Positions 12,475-24,486 of a DNA stretch of 34,148 nt are shown here, one piece after another. This stretch comes from Conidiobolus incongruus B7586 (Eukaryota; Entomophthoromycota; Entomophthoromycetes; Entomophthorales; Conidiobolaceae). The DNA is taken from the NCBI GenBank assembly GCA_000697335.1, contig JNEM01014290.1, forward strand, positions 1 through 34,148. Reading direction: 5' to 3'. The translations under genes and the position numbers were made by a program. The notes beneath the pieces were generated by a model that worked only from the letters and a program-made list of their open reading frames with translations, made no database searches and was not told where the DNA came from. How positions within the stretch are numbered: the stretch's first letter is position 1; each line of letters starts with the position of its first letter.

Positions 12475-13745
12475 TTAATTTAATTGAACATACTACATAT
12501 TATATAAAATATTTTTCATATTTCGAATTTGTACTTTGATTTTTATTAATATTTATTGAATGAAATTAATTGTATTATTTTATTTCAAAATGATAGATAC
12601 CTAAATAAAATGTGTATTTATTAAAATAAATTTCAGTATCAAATAATGTAGATACTATTACTGTTTAATATGCTTTTTATAGCTTCATATCAATTCCGAT
12701 TTTATACTAAGCTTACTCGATTAATTTTAATTATTTCTTAGTATTCATTAAATAATGATTATATTTCAAATATAATTTGTAATATTAGCTTAAGGTTTAT
12801 TATGATTCATTGCATTTTAAAAATCAATACAATATGAAATTTCACACTTTAAATTGAAACCATTAATAAACTTAACAAAATTATTCAAATACGAGCAAAT
12901 AATATTTACTAAAACGAAATTCTACCCTTAATTAATATTTTTATCACAAATTTTTATACCAAAAAAATTTATCATTTTACAAATATTAATTAAAGATCTG
13001 GTAAAATATTTAATTATTAAATATTTGAGGATTATTTAATAAGTTATAAACCTTCAATACTTAATAATATTGATTTTAGCATAATCTATGATATTCATCA
13101 AAAATTATTAAGCTTTTTTTAAATTAAATTTAATTTAAAAATATTATCACTTTATTTTTGGGTAAAATCTCGAAAAATGAGGTGATTTCAGTTCAATTAA
13201 ATATATCAAGAGCTTGATAATATAATCCTATATTATACTATTATTAAAATAAATATAGTTTTAATATTAAATATACCAAGCCACTACAAATTAATAAGTT
13301 TGTATTGACTGAAATCGAAATATTTACTATGAATAAGCTTTGGAATCATAATATCAAAATTACATGTATAGAGATTGAATATAAGGAGTAATATTCTAAA
13401 TTATATATATGCTATATAACTAATAAAAGGGATTATTTTAATGGTTTAATAACTATATTAAATGTTTGAAACATATTAAGAATAATTTATATTAATAAAA
13501 ATGAAGAATATTGTGAAAGTACTGAGTTAAGTAGATTCGAATTAAATTAGTTATTTGACTTTGAAATCAAGGGTTTTAATCATGTTTATCATTATGGGTT
13601 TCCTCATTGCATCAAATCACCCAATTTATATCAAGAAATCAAATTCATTCATTTTGAATTATACTATCCACCGGTTTGTCTCACTTAACTCTTTCAACAC
13701 TATAATATTCCGCTTATTTTAATATACTTGAGTAAACACTTCATC
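12475..13745. other. AT-rich intergenic region, no gene seen
   Basis: This holds the 3' flank of UBP2 and the 5' flank of the Sds3-like gene. AATAAA-like polyadenylation signals appear near 12600. The last 80 bases before 13746 are relatively pyrimidine-rich and include CTCACTTAACTCTTTCAAC, a plausible promoter/leader. No open frame of interest, tRNA or transposon trace was seen. Confidence 0.5.
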
Positions 13746-15074
13746 ATGGCTAAAAAATCTACCAAGTCATCATCTTCTCAAATAGAAGAGGAAAATAGCT
13801 CCGAGCGGGACAACTTGAATTCTAACAAAAACTCCCCCTCCACTTCCTCGACACTTCGCTCCCCAACCACTTCGGTTCAGCCGTCGCCAGAGAACAAGAA
13901 CAATGTGTCTCGAGAATCCGACGGTAACGAATCCGATTCTAATTCATCATGCCTCACTGAGTTCTGTATGCTTCATCTGATTTCTTCTCAATTATTATTA
14001 TTTTAACCTGTGTTTTCTTTTTTAGCAAACGACGAGAATGAAGAAATTATTCTGGACAGAAAAGAGTTAAGGCAGTGTCAAGAAGATTTTAAAAACTTGG
14101 AGTTGGAATATGCTCAAGTCAAACAGCTGTAATGATCATTTTTTTCTGTTTTTCAAGTTCGATTAACATTTTACTAACTTTTGCTTCTGCAGGTTTTATC
14201 AAGCCAAAGTACTAAGTATTGAAGCTGAAACCGAGATGATAAACAGGGGAAAATGTCCTGACTATATTGAAGAGTCTCAGTTCGCCTATGCGAAAAGTAG
14301 ACGTGCCATACGGAAAGCTGGTATCGAACGCGTGTTCAAGATCTGGCACCTTAATAAAAACATTCACCTGTCGTATGCTTCCGCTAATGCTCAATACAAC
14401 GTAATACTTCGATTTTAGTTTTATTCTTATCTTTTCTGATTTTTTTAATTTTTAGTATTCCGCCCTGGACTTATCAGCTCACAAGACTAACAAACTTTAT
14501 TTTATGAAAACGAAGTATGAACGAGCTCTTACAAAGATAAAATCTATCCAAGGTACTCTTCCTTGAAACTGGTGTTTATTGGTCGAAATTTACAATTTAT
14601 TTTCATTTTTTTTCACTTTTAGAAGCTAGAAATGCTAAATTAATGCAAAATCATAAAGTCTCGAAACCAGTAGTAACAACTTCCTTACCCTCGTTACCAC
14701 CCATAAACGATAACATTCCACCTCCTAGATTAGTATTTCCTGAACCTATACACGTACCTCTTTCCATATCCCTGACTAAACCAAGTCGTCCCGTCGAGCC
14801 TCTCATGAAGCCTTCAGGCCCCTACCTTGGCCACTCTATTGATGTTGGCCCTGATGTATACGTATCCAAGGGGACGCTAAGCTACTTTGGACACGAGATC
14901 ACACCTGGTATGCCTTTAATAGTGACTGATCCGGAGAAAAAGACCTATCAAGCATCATTTGTCGAGAACAAGTTCGAGTATATCGTTATCCAGCTGCATT
15001 CTGGTGATCGTGTCAATATTCCTCTGAGGGATCTGGCACTGAGACATTGTAAACTCGAACTTCCAATTCGTTAA
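13746..15074 (+). CDS. Sds3/BRMS1-like subunit of a Sin3 histone deacetylase complex
   Basis: Sds3/BRMS1 proteins scaffold Sin3-Rpd3-type histone deacetylase complexes in the nucleus. Exons are 13746-13965, 14026-14128, 14193-14400, 14456-14552 and 14623-15074, all joined in frame, giving about 359 aa. Residues 1-75 are Ser/Asn/Glu-rich and disordered. Residues 75-215 form a charged helical or coiled-coil region with the family spacing (ELRQCQEDFKNLELEYAQVK, then YIEES...ERVFKIWHL, then YFMKTKYE). A Pro-rich linker follows. The final 70 residues (SKGTLSYFGHEITPGMPLIV... to CKLEL) match the small beta-rich C-terminal domain of Sds3 in layout: the human protein has DGKLYYDKRWYHKSQ and later a GQLQRG block. 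The open frame begins at an upstream TTG, but ATG 13746 is the first plausible start. The assignment rests on architecture and weak local similarity. A Tudor-like domain of another chromatin factor remains possible. Confidence 0.6.
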
Positions 15075-16651
15075 TGCATCATTTTTTGTTTATAACCAGG
15101 TGTATTTTAAAGCATACTATATGGATTACTTCTCAGCGACGTTTAACGACTTGATAACTCTCAGCACTAATTTTTCATTTTGATTAAGGTTACAGTATCT
15201 GCAATCATTCGACTTGGATTTCCCACTATTTTTCCATGACGACGCATGAATGTATAAAATTTTCTATAAGTAATTTATTTTTGATTATTTGAATCATATC
15301 CTTAAAAATATATAATAAACTAACATTTTTACTCATTTGCGATTCTTGATGAATATTCTCCCAAATATTATCTTTATCTAAATTATCTGAGAATATCACA
15401 TGATTTAAGATCATTAGTATTTGAAACAAACTCAATTGGTTACATATCACTACATGTTATTATACTCACTAATAAAAAATTTTCTAAATCATTTTTCACA
15501 TTTATAAATGAAAGACCTTGAAATATGTTCAAAAATCAATTAATACAACTTCCAATTCAAACTTTGATCTACAAATATCAATAATACCCATTAATCAAAT
15601 TACTCAACAAATAATCCTTTTTATATTAAGAATATTATATTATATATTATTTTACACACACCTAAAAGGTAAAAAATAAAATATAAATATTAATCAAAAT
15701 TATTTTGATATATTAATATACTTTTTATACTGTCCAACACAACTCTATTTTATAAATTTTAATTTTAATTTTAATTAATATAATTCAATGGCCTTATATA
15801 TGGATATTTTAATATGTTTCAAATTTTTGGATACTCAATTTGTTTGTATTATAGCAAATTCCTCCAATAAATTTATTATATGCACAAAAATTAAGGACAG
15901 TCATGACAAAACTGCTGAAACTAACATTTGAAACATATGAATATATCTAATATTACTAAAATTGAATTCTTATAATTTCTGCCGCAAATTTTGAGCTAAT
16001 CTTGTTCAAATGGATAAATGAAAAATTTTTAACAAATTAATTTATTAATGGTTCTAATAATAACTTGATAAAAAATAAATATAAAAATTAACTTTTGAAT
16101 TGAAATTATTGATTCAAATAATATTGACTACTATTTATTTTGTTTAGCATTAAGGTTTTATGATTCAATCAATTCAAAATTAGAATGAAAAATTAATGAT
16201 ATATTATATAGTTTTAACACATATTCTTTACCATAAAAAAATAATTTAAATGTAAATTTAATTAATATTAATGGATATTTGTAATATTAATTATTTTTCA
16301 TGTTTTGTTGAACTTTATTTAATCAATCCATATGGATGAATTTGAAAGTATATTAGTTACTATATATAGATATAAATCTTGAATCGAATCCATTTAGTTA
16401 CACATAAAGAAATTCAAGCATTCCTCATTTGATCCCATATGATACATATTAAAAAGAAAACACTTAATAAATATAGATTAAACTAAGATATGCATCACTT
16501 TATTTGTTTGAAATACTCTCAATTAATGTATTTTATTTAATATACATTTCAAGCTACTATATTTCAATTCACAATATATATATTTCTAAAATTCAATTCA
16601 TCAATTTTAATCTCTTTGTTTTATTGGTGTATATTTCACCAAATTTAAATT
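15075..16651. other. AT-rich intergenic region, no gene seen
   Basis: This is 1.6 kb without a convincing gene. A 74-codon minus-strand open frame at 15226-15450 has the composition of random AT-rich DNA and no recognisable motif. No RNA gene or inverted repeat was noticed. Confidence 0.5.
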
Positions 16652-19600
16652 ATGAGCGGACCTCAATCCAATAATGAAGCGACATTCTTTGATGGAAATT
16701 ATTTTGATTTCCCAGACTTGAAATACAGGGTTAATGCTGTTCTAGATATAGAAACGAAAGGAGGTTGGCATAGTTCAAACGTTCAAACTTTGATTTCTTT
16801 TATTTGTTGGAGTTGCGCTATAACTTGCAACTTAACTGCATGGTCATTTTGGATATTTAACTATTCTAATCCTAGTTATTTAATAATATCTCTCTTATTG
16901 AGCTCTCTATGGTATCTTTGGACTCGTCAAAGATCGGTTAGAAAACCTTTATTTACAACTCATCGCGATTATCAAATTTTTCTTCAAACCACATTTGTTG
17001 TATGCTCAGTGCAACTTCTCATTATTTATAATTTTACATATGCTCATTCTAAGGATTTTTTATATCAATTAGCAATTTCGAATTGTAAATATTGTTTACT
17101 ATTTCTAGTGGCATTATTTATCTTCTTTAATCTCGTCTTGGCCGATCGTGAAAGTTTTTTAAATCGTTTAAAATATAGTATCGAGCAAGAAATCAATAAG
17201 AGCGAAAGAGCTTTGCTTACAAGAAGGGATTTAAGCTTTATTTACATTCAATCGCTTGCCACCGATTTGGTCAATTCGATCAATATACTGCATGACCTTT
17301 TAAAGCAATTCAATTTGAAGAGTGAAGAAGAAATCCACATTGGCCCAGTTCACCCATCCACTGCAGGAATGGTGCTCTTCTCCAACCTTAATACTATGTA
17401 CGAATCGTCCTCTAGATTGATATCTATAGAAAAGTTTTTCAGCACATATTTCGCCAGCTTTAGGTGTCAAAACTATGCTCCTGTTAACAAAAACAAGTTT
17501 CAACTAGGCTCTTTGTTGCAAAAAATCGGCGATATGGTAGGGCCTATAGCGAATAGGGAGAATGTTGATATTGTCATCGACGATATTGATTTTGCTTTTC
17601 GCGATATACCAGTTTATGGTGATATGATCGATTTATTGCATATTTTAAGTGATGTAAGTGTTTTCAAATTTTATTTTGACAATTTATTAATCCTCTCTAA
17701 TTATTTAGGCTGTTAGATTCTCTATTGTATCATCCGTACCTAACTCTTCTATTGAAATCGGTGTTCGTTTACCAACATTAAATCAACGCCAAAAAGACCC
17801 AGATAGATCGAATTCAGTATGCTATCCTTTTGTATTCCATATCACTTATACTACCCTAGCAACTACTGATATTCTTGACTCAATGGACTGGATCATGAGG
17901 CCTCTCGCATTCCTTCAGAAACTTACCAAAACTAAAGTTACCCATCACCGCACTGCTGACAAGAGAACTTTATACTTCACTAGCAATCTATGCATTCCAG
18001 AAGACGCAGCTAATAATCTCCACACTCCTTTCCATCAACTCTCTGAGCTTGGATCTACCATTAAAATGTACAAACAGTACCAAATATGGATTGTTTCAAA
18101 TTCTGCAACACCATTTAGCCGATATTTGGAAACTTGTTGTGCTTTGTTAGAGCGCAAGGTGCAGAGATTTAATATGACTGACCCTACTTACTTCATTCGT
18201 GCTTTAAGGAATTTGGGAGAACAAACTTCTTCGTCGCTTCGTCCTGCTATCATGATTGACGATACACTGAGCACTTTCTGCCAGGTGATCAACTGTTTAT
18301 TAAATCGCCATCAATTAACAAACTCCGGGCGAAGAATTCCCCAATGCGATATAATTTACTTTTTGGTTCCTTCTGATTACCTTGAAGCTACTCAGTTTTT
18401 GGAGTCTGCTTTACAAAAATCACATTCTGGAATTTTTCCCAAAGTGACATTGGTTTTAAAACCTATTGGCTTTCGTAGATTTTTCAAATATTTTACAGCA
18501 TTGCATACTGCTCATCCTCTTAGTCCTACACGCAGACTTCAACGTTTAATTGATCCTGATACTCTTCCTAGCACTCCTAACATGCCTACTAAAACTAACG
18601 ATTTCTCTCCTCCTATTTCGAATCCTTCGACAAACTCTCAGATTCTTTCACCTCGTATCACACATCGTCCTAGAGTTTCACCATCTGCAGCTCCAAATAC
18701 TAGTATCCAGCGAACTTACTTGAGATCTCCTCAGAGCTCCCCACATAAAGAATCACCACAGCATTTCCCTAAATCGCCTGGAAATCACTCACCCCACAAT
18801 GGTAAGAGCTCTTTATCAAATCATCCCTCAGACAAGGACGAATCATCGTTGCCACAACCCCCTAAGCCACTTGTTAGAACCTTCTCAAAGACTGGTAAGA
18901 CCAAGACAAGTGCTCTCGCAAAAGCCAAGGCAAACAAATCTCTCTCACTTCAAAAGCCAAAGATTTCTCCCAATGAATCTTACTTTCCCCATGTTCAATA
19001 CTTACCCATTAACGTGCTCATTGTCGAAGATAATCCCATTAATCAAACTATTTTGGCAACATTCATGAGGAAGCGTAACATTAGCTACTCTGTAGCAAAT
19101 GATGGTAAAGAAGCTTTGCAAAAATGGAAGGATGGAAGTTTCCATTTGGTGCTCATGGATATTCAGTTACCCGTTATGAGTGGTATTGAAGCAACCAAGG
19201 AAATTCGAAGAATTGAAAAGACTCGAAAAATTGGCTGCTTCCCTTCCGAATCTCCCACTAGCCAGTCAGCAACAGGTGCTCTTACAGATCCTCTTCCTTC
19301 CCCTGGAACACCCCCAACTCCATTACAGTCTCCTGTAATTATTGTCGCACTTACTGCCTCGTCTCTCCGTGCCGACAGAACCGAAGCTTTGGCTGCAGGC
19401 TGTAACGACTTCTTGACAAAACCTGTGTCCCTCGTATGGCTCGAGAAAAAAATTATGGAATGGGGCTGTATGCAGGCACTTATTGATGTTCAAGGCTGGC
19501 GCAGGTCCAAATCCAGGACTCCTGCCGCCTCTTCCACTCTCACACGCGATTCCATTGCAGAGTTTTCTAGAAATACCCCGACCAAACCAAACTTTACAAT

Positions 19601-19670
19601 TAATCCAGAATCCATTATGTCTAAGGTTAAAAAGAGAATTAAGCAGGATGTACAACCTGCCTCCAATTAA
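16652..19670 (+). CDS. SSK1: Ssk1/Mcs4-type response regulator with membrane-anchored degenerate histidine-kinase N-terminus
   Basis: Ssk1/Mcs4 receives phosphate through the Sln1-Ypd1 type relay and controls the MAPKKK of the osmostress (Hog1/Sty1) pathway. Two exons, 16652-17653 and 17709-19670, give about 987 aa. Four hydrophobic segments lie at about 45-69, 73-91, 109-128 and 140-163. Residues 181-222 resemble a histidine-kinase dimerisation helix but have no His at the H-box (SLATDLVNS). Residues 285-340 resemble the start of a HATPase domain, with an N-box-like IPVYGDMIDLLHILSDAVRF in which the key Asn is Asp; no clear G-boxes follow. A Ser/Pro-rich linker spans about 540-750. The receiver, about 768-935, has the acidic pair E774/D775, phospho-acceptor D818 (LVLMDIQLPVM) and K905 (LTKPVSLVW), plus the Ser/Pro insert after helix 3 typical of Ssk1. 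The receiver assignment is very secure. The membrane anchor is the odd part, since yeast Ssk1 and Mcs4 are soluble. Confidence 0.92.
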
Positions 19671-19939
19671 TCTCAAATTCTCTTTCATCATTTCAATCTT
19701 TAGTTTTCAATATTATTTCATTTAAGTGTACATACAATATCTTTTCAACTAATAAAATTTCTTCTTTTAATTCTCTAATTCGTATTATTTATATTAATAC
19801 TATTATCAGATTTCATAATTTTAATTATCTAATATATTTGAAAAATCAATATAAATGAGGGAATGAAAAATATATCAAAGGAAAATTTATTAAATCATAC
19901 AATAAATGGTCACTTTAATAATAATGATGAAATTATAGG

Positions 19940-21054
19940 TTAATCTTTTTGAGGGAAAAGAGTTGATTTAATCATTTGAGACATTAACCCTTGAGATAAT
20001 TCATTATTAATCAAACTAGCTGATTGAGCAACTTTATCGATAGGATTTGGATTTTGGCTAGACCCACCACCCAATTTATTATCGAATCTTGAAAAATCAT
20101 TAAATATGTTGTAAGAATCAAGTCTTTGGAACTTTGTGCTTAAGTCGCCGAGTTGATTTGTATGGTACTGACGATTTACAAAGAGAGCGGACTTGGTAAG
20201 TGTTTCAATCCAGTATTGGCTCCAAAGTTGCTCGATAATATAGTTATCTAAATGTGACTTGAAGTAGCTTACTTTAACGGGGTAGTACTTGGAGTGGTGT
20301 ACACCAAAATCTTCGACTTTGTTTAATGGGATGTTGGTATCTTCGGATTGAGCGGATTCTGGTGGAGTAAAGTTCTCGGGATATGTTCTAAAAGCGCCAA
20401 GCTCAACCTTACCAGTAGATAGAGTACGGATAGGGTCGACGACAACAGCGAGGAAAGGATCTTGGAAAGTTTGATTCATAGTTTGGGTAGATACGTCAAT
20501 TCCTGATAGCCAGCAGCCATAACCTGGATGGCTATGATACCATCCAATAGCATTTTCCAATCTTCCAACTTCTTTAATCTTTGTCAAATAATCGATCATA
20601 TATTCGTTAGCTTCATTGGCGGCGTTTACACGAGTTTCAGTTCCTTCAACTGGTAGAGAAAATACATCGGTAATAACCATAGTATGAGGATAAACTTTTC
20701 CTTGCATAATTCCCATTACTTCAATATTTCCACCAGATTTGGCATGAGTTAACTAGAAAAAATGAGTTAAAATTGAAAAAAAATGGCAAGATTATCCAAG
20801 TACCATTTTGATTAAAGCGAGAACGCTGATTTTAACAGATTGAAAATAATGAGGACTATATTAAAAATGTTAGGATAGTTAAAAAAATAACTACGGAATA
20901 TAAATAATTACTCTTTTTTCCAAGGTTTTTCTTTCATTAAATTATCAATTTGATCTTTTTCATATTTATAAATTAACTGCGATTCAATATTTTCAATTGT
21001 TTCAACTTGATTCTCGTGTAAAAAAGTTTTTAATCCGATATCTTTGGAATTCAT
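19940..21054 (-). CDS. CSN5: COP9 signalosome subunit 5 (JAMM/MPN+ metalloprotease), with an apparent frameshift
   Basis: CSN5 removes NEDD8 from cullins as the catalytic subunit of the COP9 signalosome. On the minus strand the exons are 20912-21054, 20804-20857 and 19940-20752, about 335 aa if continuous. The JAMM metal site is intact: the Glu of IEVMGIM, then [16 protein letters not shown] with its two His and the Asp. [22 protein letters not shown] and LGAFRTYP match CSN5 closely, and the C-terminus GLMSQMIK is the family end. Exon 1 ends KPWKK and exon 2 gives [12 protein letters not shown], both expected. Then a GAGAGA run at 20819-20824 (plus strand) carries one dinucleotide more than homology predicts, so the frame runs into TAA. 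Removing one dinucleotide from the reading would give ALIKM followed by LTHAKSGG, the expected protein. This could be an assembly error, an allele or a young pseudogene. The rest of the gene shows no decay. Confidence 0.9.
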
Positions 21055-21526
21055 TTTTAATATTTTTAAATAAATCTAATTATTACAGTCCCATTTCGAA
21101 TTTTATTTATATTATATAGGATAATTTTATATATTATGGGATGTTCAGTTTTCAATTTTTTTAAAATGTTTTTATTAAATTATTATATAAATAATTATAA
21201 AAATTATTTATAAATTAATATAGAAGAGATTTGAATATAATAACGCTCTTTGATAATAATATAAATTTTTTATGGTTAATTCAGTTTGCCATATTTAAAT
21301 TATATATTTTGTACTTTTATTGATATTGAAACTGAGACAAATTTTTTGTAGTATATTAATGAAAATTTTAACAAAAAATGGATTCCTCCTAAACAATTTT
21401 ATAATCTAGAGTTGATATTATCTCTAAATAATATAATATATTAATTAAACCATTGATACAAATAATAAATTATAAAGCAATTGAATGATTATTATTTATA
21501 TTTTTAAATATTAACAAAATTATATA
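21055..21526. other. AT-rich intergenic region between CSN5 and the Doa4-like gene
   Basis: This is 472 bp separating the CSN5 start (left) from the 3' end of the Doa4-like gene (right); both are transcribed leftwards. No open frame or RNA gene was seen. It must hold the CSN5 promoter and the terminator of its neighbour. Confidence 0.5.
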
Positions 21527-24486
21527 TTACCCATTTACATTAGTTCTAACATAGAATAAATTATAAGCTGCCGATGTCTATGAAAAATTGAGTTTAAAAT
21601 CAAATTTAAATTGTTATTATATATTATTATTCACTTACCACCACCTTTTTCTCACTGATCAAGGATATTTGGCTATCATCAAAGTACCTCCAATCGCCAT
21701 TGTACCCATTGCGAACACTCGCCGTATAATGACCTCCATTTAGTGTACCATAGTGATTGGAAACTGCATACAGGTTATACACATGTCCCAAGGGCTTGCC
21801 ACTAGGATCTGTGATCGAAGATTTGGCGGATGTAGAAGGTACATATTTCGTTAAGTCTAATTTAGTTAGTGGACAGTCTACCATTGTATCAAGCTTATTT
21901 CTGAATGGGCCTTCATAAGAGAATCGCTTGAGATGAATGAGTAGAATATCGGGCAATCTGGAAATTGAAAGCTGCTTGACTGTTTTTCTAGGTACTTTAC
22001 ATCTTGAGCAAATCCTAATAAAATTTTTAATAATTTTTTTATCCACTATAATAATGAATAATACCATGCATCATCTCCATCGAGTACTTCCTCTTTGACG
22101 AATGCATTCAAACAATCAAATAGTGAAACTGATTTTTGAAATTTGCCCAATTTTGGAATAGGAAGTGATAAATACATGAAAGTATTGTAAGAAGTAGAAG
22201 TCTAAAAACAGTTAGAAAGTTATATGGATTGACTAGTAAAAATGTAATTACCTTGAAACAAACTTGACACTGTAGTTTAGATTTAAGTTGGCCTTGGAAT
22301 AAATTCACAATAATAGAGTTATTAAGTTGAGTGTATCTATCCCAAGCTAAATCACTGGCCTCTTGATCTGGAAGACTTTCAAAATAATCGTCGTCGATTT
22401 CGGGCAAAGTGGGTTTATTAATTACAAGGTTGAGATCTTCGTGAAGTCCATCAAGTAAAAATGCCAAGAATTCCTGAGAGTCTTGTTGATCATAGTTTTT
22501 GAATTGAGCATTAAGTGATCCAACTAGTGCCTGAAAAAAGTTTGTTAGAAAAAATATACATTATAATGTGTTATATTACCCTAAAACTAGACGGGGAAAT
22601 CGCATTGGATTGGCTGTTCCAAAGCGATCGAATCAGTGAAGCAAATTCTTCAGCTAAGACACCTTTGTATCCCATAGGATTTTTGGTATTAATTTGCTTA
22701 CGATAACTTCCATCCAGGAAATGTCTCGAAAGAGGTGATGTACCATTGATACATTGGATAATGGAGTTCATGAAGCAAGTATTTCCTAAATTTCTTAAAC
22801 CGGTTGCTCCAATGTGACTTGAAGGAGCAGACGATACAGGAATTGGTGTTAAAGGTGGAGTGATGGATGAAAAGTAGGATGATTGATTCTTAATATGAGT
22901 AGGAGTGATTGGAGGCGAAACATGTGAGAGTTTAGCAGGTTCTGGAAGAGGTGGACTTCCAGTAAAGTTATAATAATGATCGTCAAATATCGTTCTTCTG
23001 CGTTCAGAGGATTGATTAGAAGGGGTTGTAGTCAAAGGAAGAGGTTCAAATATGGGGGATCTAAGTCTTGCAGGTTGAGGAGAACGAGGCTTCATCATAG
23101 ATTCTTGAGCCTGAGCAGCAGTTGCTTGACCTGAAAGATATTCTGAGACATTCTGATATATTGGCTTGCCTCTAGCTGGTCCAATTGTCCCTGTAGCAGA
23201 TAACTGTGATGAGGTTTTTGTACTTGAGGCATTACTATTCTGGACAGAGATACTCGGCGTCTTGTTAGGTGTATGATGTATTAACCCTCTATCTCCTAAA
23301 TAACCATACCAAGCCTTTAATCCTCCGACCAAAAAATAAGGAGCTTTTTGAAGTTTTTTGCTATATTCATGTTCAGTAATTGCAAGCTTGACATCATATA
23401 TAGTTCCATGAGATGAACGTCCATTTAGCATAGAAGAAGCTTGAATAAACTCAGAATCCTGGTCATACATTACAATACAATCGAAAGTATGCCTTGAAGA
23501 GAATAAGTGTCCCATTTTGAGATTCCTCGAACTTAAATAAGCTTCAAGCTCTCTTGCCGAGGTTTGAGGCTTTATCGCGGTTAAATCAATATTAACGATA
23601 TTATTCCCTTTTATAGTGTATTGCTCAAATTGTTCACGCGGCCTTAAGTCGATGAAGAGAATGGAAGGATTAGAAGCTCCACCCTTTGACTGCGACCAAA
23701 GTTGACCTAATTCTAAGAATGTAATATTTTCATTTTCTGGGAGCTTGAAGGAAGAAGGAGTTGCATATGATACCCCAGTGGGAGTCTTGTGAATGGGTGG
23801 ATTAGGTATTATATTGTTAGTTCCGTTAATTGAAGTGATGTTTGGGTTGGGAATTGTAGATTGAGCACTAGTTGTTGTCTTAGTTGAATTTATACTTTGA
23901 TTTGTTGGTATAGCTGGTAAAGGCTTTGTCGGCGGTTTTTTAGCAACATTATTTGTATTATTATTGTTATTATTATTGGCCATTGCTTTACTATTAGCTG
24001 AAGAATTTTTTTGGAATAAAAGCTTCCACTTTTCTATCAAAGGGAGTTTTTCTGTAACGGCCTAATAATAAAAAATAGTTAATTAATCAGTTTGAAATTA
24101 GATAATAATTATTACTTTCTTTAATTTCATATAAATTTCTTCTTCTTTAATATTTAACGAATTATAATGATTTTGTTTAGGTAAAACTTCTAAAACGAGA
24201 CTATTAAAAATGATTAGTATTTGAGTAAAATTTATTTGTTTGAAATTTTACCTAGTTAATTTCAAATATTCGACGTATGCTCCTTGAATATCATTTGCTT
24301 TTTCATAATCTGAACCCTATAAAAACAATATAAAAATAAATAACAAGAATTTATAAAATACAAAATTATATGATATACCCTTTTTAAACACTGTAAACCT
24401 AAATTCAACCAATTTCTATAATTCCAAGTGGTATTAGGAGGAAGAACTGCTAAAGAGTTTAAATGTTTTAAGAGAGCTGAAGTCAT
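21527..24486 (-). CDS. Doa4/USP8-like ubiquitin carboxyl-terminal hydrolase with USP8-dimer and rhodanese domains
   Basis: In yeast this family (Doa4/Ubp4, Ubp5; USP8 in animals) recycles ubiquitin from endosomal cargo at ESCRT-III. Eight minus-strand exons are: 24379-24486, 24252-24316, 24116-24200, 22580-24061, 22252-22530, 22065-22201, 21639-22014 and 21527-21577. All junctions keep frame, giving about 860 aa (Doa4 has 926). The N-terminus carries the USP8-dimerisation helices (SDYEKANDIQGAYVEYLKL, LVLEVLPK). An Asn-run linker follows, then a rhodanese-like domain at about residues 180-350 with Asp where the catalytic Cys would be (IVMYDQD). The USP domain has Cys box GLRNLGNTCFMNSIIQC (Cys near 515), CQVC and ICSRC zinc pairs, LLIHLKRFSYEGPFRNK and the His box NGGHYTASV. 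The short last exon ends TSAAYNLFYVR. DOA4/UBP5/USP8-like is secure, but one-to-one orthology to a single yeast gene is not decided. Confidence 0.93.

Noticed and set aside
14236-14418. Separate small gene with ATG at 14236
   Set aside because: It is exon 3 of the Sds3-like gene; flanking splice sites and continuous helical character support the longer model.
15226-15450. 74-codon minus-strand frame in the spacer after the Sds3-like gene
   Set aside because: Composition is that of random AT-rich DNA, with no homology motif and no splice partner; most likely chance.
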